Source of the DNA: an uncultured Prevotella sp.
GTDB lineage: Bacteria; Bacteroidota; Bacteroidia; Bacteroidales; Bacteroidaceae
Reading direction: 5' to 3'
NCBI GenBank assembly: GCA_937901345.1
Contig: CALCHM010000011.1
Location: 1-18,777, forward strand
Length of the DNA stretch: 18,777 nt
The notes beneath the pieces were generated by a model. The model searched no databases and had not been told where the DNA came from. It saw nothing but the letters and a program-made list of their open reading frames with translations. Both the position numbers and the translations under genes were made by a program. This document shows, piece after piece, positions 14,378 to 18,777 of this stretch. The stretch's first letter is position 1, and each line of letters begins with the position of its first letter.

Positions 14378-16423
14378 ATGAAGAGATTAATTTCAATGGT
14401 TGTGTTCCTCATTGCAACAACAGCTGCAATGGTGGCACAAATTAATTTTAATGTAAGTTACAAACGTGTTTCTCCAACAGAACTTGACGTTGTATTTACA
14501 GGTACAGCTGAACCAGGATGGCACATTTATTCCACAAACATTCCTGATGGAGGTCCCAATCCTGCTGAGTTTGGTGTTGATAAACTCGAGGGTGCTGAGT
14601 TGGTTGGAAGTTTGCAACCTGGTGCAGGCGCTAAGACTGAGTATGATGCCATGTTTGAAATGGACATCACCTTCTTTGAGAACAATTGTACATTTACGCA
14701 ACGTTTGAAATTGACAGCAGAGAATTATGCCGTTAAGGGATATTTGAACTACTCTGCTTGCAACGATCAAAACTGTCTTCCTCCCACAAATGTTGAATTT
14801 GACTTGAAAGGAACAGATGGTCCCAAGGCTGCGACCGTTAAGGAAACGACTGTTGTGGCAGAAAAGCAACAGGAAAAGAATCCCACGGTTATTGACGCCA
14901 TGAAGTTGGTGCCTGCGCAACCTATAGCAGACTCTGCTGCGGTTGAAACCGTTGCAACTGAAACAACAGAAAAGAATGCGGCAAGCGACTGGTGGACTCC
15001 TGTTATTGACCAACTCCAAGTGCTTGATGGTGGACAGACAGACGTAGCGTCACAGAGTCTTCTTGCAATTTTCTTTTTGGGTCTTGTTGGTGGTTTCATT
15101 GCCCTCGTCACTCCCTGCGTTTGGCCCATTATTCCTATGACAGTAAGTTTCTTCTTGAAGCGCAGTGGCGATCGCAAAAAGGCTATTCGTGATGCGGTTA
15201 CCTATGGCATTTCCATTATTGTCATTTACCTTTCTCTTGGACTTATTATTACAGGTTTATTTGGTGCAAGTGCGCTGAACGACCTTTCTACGAATGCGCT
15301 GTTCAACATCTTCTTCTTCCTGATGTTGGTAGTATTCGCAGCAAGTTTCTTCGGAGGTTTTGAAATCACCCTTCCTTCATCATGGGGTGCTGCAGTTGAC
15401 GGTAAGGCAGAAAAGACTACGGGTGTACTCTCCATCTTCCTCATGGCGTTTACGCTCTCGCTCGTTAGTTTCTCTTGCACAGGTCCTATTATCGGTTTCC
15501 TTCTCGTTGAAGTGAGCACGAGCGGCGGTTCAATTCTCGCACCTGCAATCGGTATGCTCGGTTTTGCTTTAGCCTTGGCACTTCCCTTCACACTCTTCGC
15601 ACTCTTCCCCACAATGTTGAAGAAGGCACCTAAGAGTGGTGGATGGATGAACAAAGTGAAGGTAACACTTGGTTTCTTGGAATTGGCATTTGCCTTGAAG
15701 TTCCTCTCTGTTGCAGACTTGGCTTACGGTTGGGGCATCTTAGACCGCGAAACATTCCTTGCGCTTTGGATTTGCATCTTTGCACTCCTCGGAGTATACC
15801 TCTTGGGTGGCATCAAGTTCCCTCACGATGACGAAGATGAGAAACAGACCAGCGTTCCTGCATTCTTCTTGGCGCTCTGCTCGCTTGCATTCGCTGTTTA
15901 TATGATTCCTGGTCTTTGGGGGGCACCTTTGAAGGCCGTAAGTGCATTTTCTCCTCCCGTTTCTACACAAGATTTTAATCTCCATGAAGTGCACGTTGAG
16001 GCAGAATTTAAGGATTACGAAGCTGGTATGGAATATGCAAAGCGCACGGGCAAACCCGTATTTGTTGATTTCACCGGACATGGTTGCGTAAACTGCCGTA
16101 AGATGGAACTTGCCGTTTGGCACGACCAAAAGGTGCGCGACCTACTCACTGAAGATTATGTACTCATTTCACTCTATGTGGATGAAAAGACGCCTCTTCC
16201 TGAAAACATGGAAGTAGAGGAGAATGGCAAGACCACAACGCTCCGCACTATTGGCGACAAGTGGAGTTACCTGCAACGTTCTAAGTTCGGAGCAAATGCA
16301 CAACCTTTCTACGTACTTCTCGACAATGAAGGTAATCCGCTATCACACTCTTATTCTTACGATGAAGACATCGATCGTTTCGTAGATTACTTGCAAGGCG
16401 GTTTGAAAGCCTATAAGAAGTAA
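14378..16423 (+). CDS. dsbD: Thiol:disulfide interchange protein DsbD
   Basis: The protein has 681 residues. It moves electrons from cytoplasmic thioredoxin across the inner membrane to reduce periplasmic disulfides. After a signal peptide (about 1-20), residues about 22-145 are the N-terminal periplasmic domain with the redox pair Cys128 and Cys133 (ACNDQNCLPP). A charged linker follows (about 146-225). The central membrane domain (about 226-525) has about eight helices and contains the redox pair Cys247 (TPCVWPIIP) and Cys367 (SCTGPIIG). The C-terminal thioredoxin domain (about 535-681) carries the CxxC motif GCVNC (Cys570, Cys573) and a cis-proline region at QPF (Pro643). All six catalytic cysteines are present, so the protein should be functional. 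It is transcribed alone from its own promoter, with a terminator-like hairpin after the stop. The family and domain order are standard; substrates in this organism are unknown. Confidence 0.96.
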   Translation: MKRLISMVVFLIATTAAMVAQINFNVSYKRVSPTELDVVFTGTAEPGWHIYSTNIPDGGPNPAEFGVDKLEGAELVGSLQPGAGAKTEYDAMFEMDITFFENNCTFTQRLKLTAENYAVKGYLNYSACNDQNCLPPTNVEFDLKGTDGPKAATVKETTVVAEKQQEKNPTVIDAMKLVPAQPIADSAAVETVATETTEKNAASDWWTPVIDQLQVLDGGQTDVASQSLLAIFFLGLVGGFIALVTPCVWPIIPMTVSFFLKRSGDRKKAIRDAVTYGISIIVIYLSLGLIITGLFGASALNDLSTNALFNIFFFLMLVVFAASFFGGFEITLPSSWGAAVDGKAEKTTGVLSIFLMAFTLSLVSFSCTGPIIGFLLVEVSTSGGSILAPAIGMLGFALALALPFTLFALFPTMLKKAPKSGGWMNKVKVTLGFLELAFALKFLSVADLAYGWGILDRETFLALWICIFALLGVYLLGGIKFPHDDEDEKQTSVPAFFLALCSLAFAVYMIPGLWGAPLKAVSAFSPPVSTQDFNLHEVHVEAEFKDYEAGMEYAKRTGKPVFVDFTGHGCVNCRKMELAVWHDQKVRDLLTEDYVLISLYVDEKTPLPENMEVEENGKTTTLRTIGDKWSYLQRSKFGANAQPFYVLLDNEGNPLSHSYSYDEDIDRFVDYLQGGLKAYKK

Positions 16424-16452
16424 GTAATACGTAAGAAGCTAGAAGTAGACGT

Positions 16453-16530
16453 AAAATTAGGAAAAGAGAAAGAGACTGGCACTGAAGTGTTTGCCAAGCA
16501 ATCTTTCTCTTTTCTGTTTTCTAATTTTTT
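16453..16530 (+). terminator. Large terminator hairpin ending six bases before the next start codon
   Basis: GAAAAGAGAAAGA (16461-16473) pairs perfectly over 13 bases with TCTTTCTCTTTTC (16502-16514). An outer pair AAAATTAG (16453-16460) with CTAATTTT (16521-16528) adds to it across a six-base bulge. The loop is 28 bases with a small inner TGGC/GCCA stem. A TTTTTT run ends at 16530. It should end dsbD transcripts, but the GTG start of the prenyl synthase gene is at 16536, so it may also control that gene. Confidence 0.7.
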
Positions 16531-16535
16531 AATCT

Positions 16536-17501
16536 GTGCTTAACTTAATTCGCAAACCCATAGAACAGGAGTTGGTTCATTACAAACAACTCTTTGACGA
16601 AACCTTGACGCATAAAGATCCCTTTATGTCTCAAGCGCTTTCCTATATCCGGGGACGAAGCGGAAAAATGATGCGCCCAATTCTTACGCTCTTGGTTGCA
16701 AAAGAATTTGGTGGCATAGAAACGCCATCTCAAAGTGCTGCCATATCGTTGGAATTATTACATACGGCAAGTCTTGTGCACGATGATGTGGTAGATGAAG
16801 CGGGAGAACGAAGAGGACAGGCCTCGGTCAACAATACGTTTGGCAACAAAGTCGCTGTGCTCCTTGGCGACTACCTGCTTTCACTTAGTCTTTCGCAAGC
16901 TGCTAAAACTAACAGTATTGACGCTGTAAGAATCATTTCTAACCTTGGAGGAACGCTCTCAGAGGGGGAAATCTTTCAACTTGACAACATCAATAAAGAC
17001 GAACTCTCAGAGGATGCTTATTTTCACATCATAGAGCGTAAAACTGCAGCGCTATTCTCGGCTTGTGCACAATTGGGAGCAATAACTGCTGGAGCTGACG
17101 CTCACCAGGTTGAGACAGCTCGACGATTGGGAGAACTAATCGGTGTGTGCTTCCAAATTCGTGACGACATCTTTGATTATTTTAAAACCGACATAGGCAA
17201 ACCTACTGGCAACGACCTGCGTGAAGGCAAATTCACACTTCCCGCTATCTATGCAGTAACGCATCATCCCTCAGAACGCATGACGGAACTCGTAAAACGC
17301 GTAAAGCAGTTGAAAGCAACAAACGAGGATATTGAAGAGATTATTGAATTTACCAAACAGCAGGGTGGCATTGCATATGCCGAACAAAAGATGGTTGAAC
17401 TTTGCGAGGAAGCCCTGAAGGTGTTGACTGAGTTTAAGAACGAGGACGTTCGCGAGGCGCTGAAACTGTATATCTCCTTTGTGGCAGACCGCAAACTCTG
17501 A
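16536..17501 (+). CDS. Trans-isoprenyl (polyprenyl) diphosphate synthase
   Basis: The protein has 321 residues from a GTG start. GTG is the only sensible choice because a TAA lies in frame two codons upstream and the family's N-terminus is already present. The enzyme condenses isopentenyl diphosphate with allylic diphosphates to make a long isoprenoid chain, probably for menaquinone. Both aspartate-rich motifs are visible: DDVVD (83-87) with GERRG after it, and DDIFD (210-214). The GKMMRP motif (43-48) binds isopentenyl diphosphate, and GKPTGNDLREGKFTLP (221-236) is the usual helix end. Length and motifs suit octaprenyl/polyprenyl synthases of the IspB type, but chain length cannot be read reliably from the sequence. 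nadA follows after 37 bases, so the two are probably co-transcribed. No own promoter was found, perhaps because readthrough past the preceding hairpin is used. Confidence 0.93.
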   Translation: MLNLIRKPIEQELVHYKQLFDETLTHKDPFMSQALSYIRGRSGKMMRPILTLLVAKEFGGIETPSQSAAISLELLHTASLVHDDVVDEAGERRGQASVNNTFGNKVAVLLGDYLLSLSLSQAAKTNSIDAVRIISNLGGTLSEGEIFQLDNINKDELSEDAYFHIIERKTAALFSACAQLGAITAGADAHQVETARRLGELIGVCFQIRDDIFDYFKTDIGKPTGNDLREGKFTLPAIYAVTHHPSERMTELVKRVKQLKATNEDIEEIIEFTKQQGGIAYAEQKMVELCEEALKVLTEFKNEDVREALKLYISFVADRKL

Positions 17502-17538
17502 TAGGAACGCCATCTGAATTATATCTACTTAAAACCTA

Positions 17539-18537
17539 ATGATACTTATGACTAACGATTGGAAAGATAAGGGTTGCATTGACACCCCAATCCCTGCGGG
17601 AATAGACGTTAAAGCGGAAATTCGCCGCCTCTGTAGTGAGAAGAATGCCGTGATTATGGCACACTACTACACGGAGGCCGACATTCAGGAAATCGCAGAC
17701 TTTGTTGGCGACAGTCTGGCCTTAGCGCAGAAGGCGGCAACAACAGATGCCGATGTTATCGTGATGTGTGGTGTGCACTTCATGGGAGAAACTGCCAAGA
17801 TTCTTTGTCCTGGAAAAACGGTTATTGTTCCGGATTTAAACGCCACGTGTTCGCTGGCTGAAAGTTGCCCTGCGGATAAGTTTGCCGATTTTGTTAAGGC
17901 GCATCCTGACCACAAGGTGATTTCGTACGTGAATACAACAGCCGCAACGAAGGCGGTTACCGATGTCGTGGTGACCTCTAGCAACGCTAAGCAGATTGTG
18001 GACAGTTTCCCTAAGGAACAAAAACTCATCTTTGGTCCCGACCGCAATCTCGGAGCATATCTGAACAGCATTACGGGCAGAAACATGCTACTCTGGGACG
18101 GTGCATGCCATGTGCACGAGCGCTTCTCCGTAGAAAAACTTATTGAACTGAAAAAGCAACACCCCGAGGCGAAGGTTCTCGTACATCCCGAATGTAAGGG
18201 TGCCGTAGTGAAATTGGCAGACGAAGTTGGTTCTACAGCCGCTTTGCTCAACTATTCTGCACAAAGTTCTGCCACGGAGTTTATTGTCGTAACAGAGAGC
18301 GGCATTCTCTATGAAATGCAGAAGCGCAGTCCGCAGAAGACGTTCATACCCCTTCCTCCCGAAGAGGGAACTTCTCCCTGTAACGAATGCCAATACATGC
18401 GTATGATTACCCTCCAAAAGGTATATAACTCGCTCCAACACTTGGCACCCACCATCGACGTGCCTGCCGACGTTGCAACTGCAGCGGTGAAATCCATTGA
18501 TCGTATGTTGGAAATTTCCGCAAAGTTAGGACTATAA
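17539..18537 (+). CDS. nadA: Quinolinate synthase A
   Basis: The protein has 332 residues. It condenses iminoaspartate with dihydroxyacetone phosphate to give quinolinate in de novo NAD synthesis, using a 4Fe-4S cluster. Three expected ligand cysteines are present: Cys104 (NATCSLAESC), Cys219 (VHPEC) and Cys284 in CNECQYMRMITL, where Cys281 and Cys284 form a CxxC. Other family signatures are AHYYTEADIQEIADFVGDSL (41-60), VMCGVHFMGETAKIL (75-89), GPDRNLGAYL (166-175) and the HPEAKVLVHPEC block. The usual partner nadB (L-aspartate oxidase) and nadC are not in the window. The gene follows the prenyl synthase by 37 bases and is closed by a strong terminator at 18589. ATG at 17539 is used; an ATG three codons later (17548) would change only the first residues. 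Confidence 0.97.
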   Translation: MILMTNDWKDKGCIDTPIPAGIDVKAEIRRLCSEKNAVIMAHYYTEADIQEIADFVGDSLALAQKAATTDADVIVMCGVHFMGETAKILCPGKTVIVPDLNATCSLAESCPADKFADFVKAHPDHKVISYVNTTAATKAVTDVVVTSSNAKQIVDSFPKEQKLIFGPDRNLGAYLNSITGRNMLLWDGACHVHERFSVEKLIELKKQHPEAKVLVHPECKGAVVKLADEVGSTAALLNYSAQSSATEFIVVTESGILYEMQKRSPQKTFIPLPPEEGTSPCNECQYMRMITLQKVYNSLQHLAPTIDVPADVATAAVKSIDRMLEISAKLGL

Positions 18538-18588
18538 CCCCTCGGATGCTGAAAACTACTCGGGTTCGAGCAGCGCATATCCCATTTC

Positions 18589-18633
18589 AGCAGGGTGTGT
18601 CAAAATGCAAGTTTTGGCACACCCTGCTTTTTC
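18589..18633 (+). terminator. Rho-independent terminator of nadA
   Basis: AGCAGGGTGTG (18589-18599) pairs perfectly with CACACCCTGCT (18618-18628), then T18600-G18617 wobble, C18601-G18616 and AAAA with TTTT extend the stem to about 16-17 pairs, with a TGCAAG loop and TTTTT afterwards. It begins 52 bases after the nadA stop. The stem again contains GGGTGTGTCA-like sequence. Confidence 0.9.
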
Positions 18634-18777
18634 GTACCATTTTAATGGCGTTCGATCAACATTCGTCCTTGGGGCACGACCGAGTTGTTTCAAATCGTCA
18701 ACATTCCCTCAATAGAGACTTCGGAGGCGTAGCGCAGGGTGAAAATGACCATTTTCTCATTTCCGAGGCCTACCCTC
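18634..18777. repeat. Non-coding end segment with inverted repeat, possible dispersed repeat
   Basis: No gene is recognised. GAAAATG (18741-18747) and CATTTTC (18750-18756) form a tight inverted repeat, and the surrounding sequence (GAGGCGTAGCGCAGGG, GAGGCCTACCCTC) looks like an intergenic repeat of Bacteroidales genomes. On the minus strand a short frame reads KMVIFTLRYASEVSIEG, a phrase I associate with spurious hypothetical proteins from repeats. The window ends inside it. Confidence 0.3.

Overview
The window looks like chromosomal DNA of a Bacteroidales bacterium, most likely Prevotellaceae (Prevotella/Alloprevotella-like). Supporting this are a very large BspA-type leucine-rich-repeat surface protein, short C-terminal tails resembling type IX secretion (T9SS) sorting signals (IYDLSGRR...GIYIVNG and relatives), promoters of the Bacteroidetes type (TTG, about 19-20 bases, TAnnTTTG), no obvious Shine-Dalgarno sequences, and a full-length DsbD of the Bacteroidetes type. 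The assignment rests on recognition, not on a database search. All convincing genes are on the + strand.

Layout. Bases 1-874 hold no convincing gene but contain inverted repeats, two poly-C runs and a good promoter (563-594) that would give the first gene a long, structured leader. Bases 875-10091 look like one surface-protein cluster: a 381-residue secreted protein with a cohesin-like beta-sandwich and a sorting-like tail; a 2133-residue BspA-like LRR protein; a 440-residue secreted protein ending in a type I dockerin pair; and a previously uncalled 54-residue small protein that overlaps the dockerin gene by ATGA. The last three are very tightly packed (8 bases between the LRR and dockerin genes, then a 4-base overlap) and are followed by a hairpin terminator. 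After a 558-base gap rich in inverted repeats comes a 964-residue secreted sialidase (10650-13544) with accessory domains at both ends.

The right-hand part is housekeeping: a 73-residue DUF2795 protein (13902-14123), the thiol-disulfide transporter DsbD (14378-16423), a trans-isoprenyl diphosphate synthase (16536-17501) and quinolinate synthase NadA (17539-18537), with strong hairpin terminators between most units.

How the genes may work together. The left cluster encodes cell-envelope proteins that could act together on the surface. One protein has a cohesin-like module and a sorting-like tail, while its operon neighbour has a dockerin and no such tail, so a cohesin-dockerin partnership is a testable idea. 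The sialidase would release terminal sialic acids from host glycans. DsbD would supply reducing power to envelope thiols. The most interesting items are the cohesin-like/dockerin pairing, the coupled 54-residue peptide, the AT-rich LRR array inside a GC-richer gene, a decayed echo of a surface-protein tail after the sialidase gene, and a matched pair of promoter-like elements before the DUF2795 and dsbD genes.
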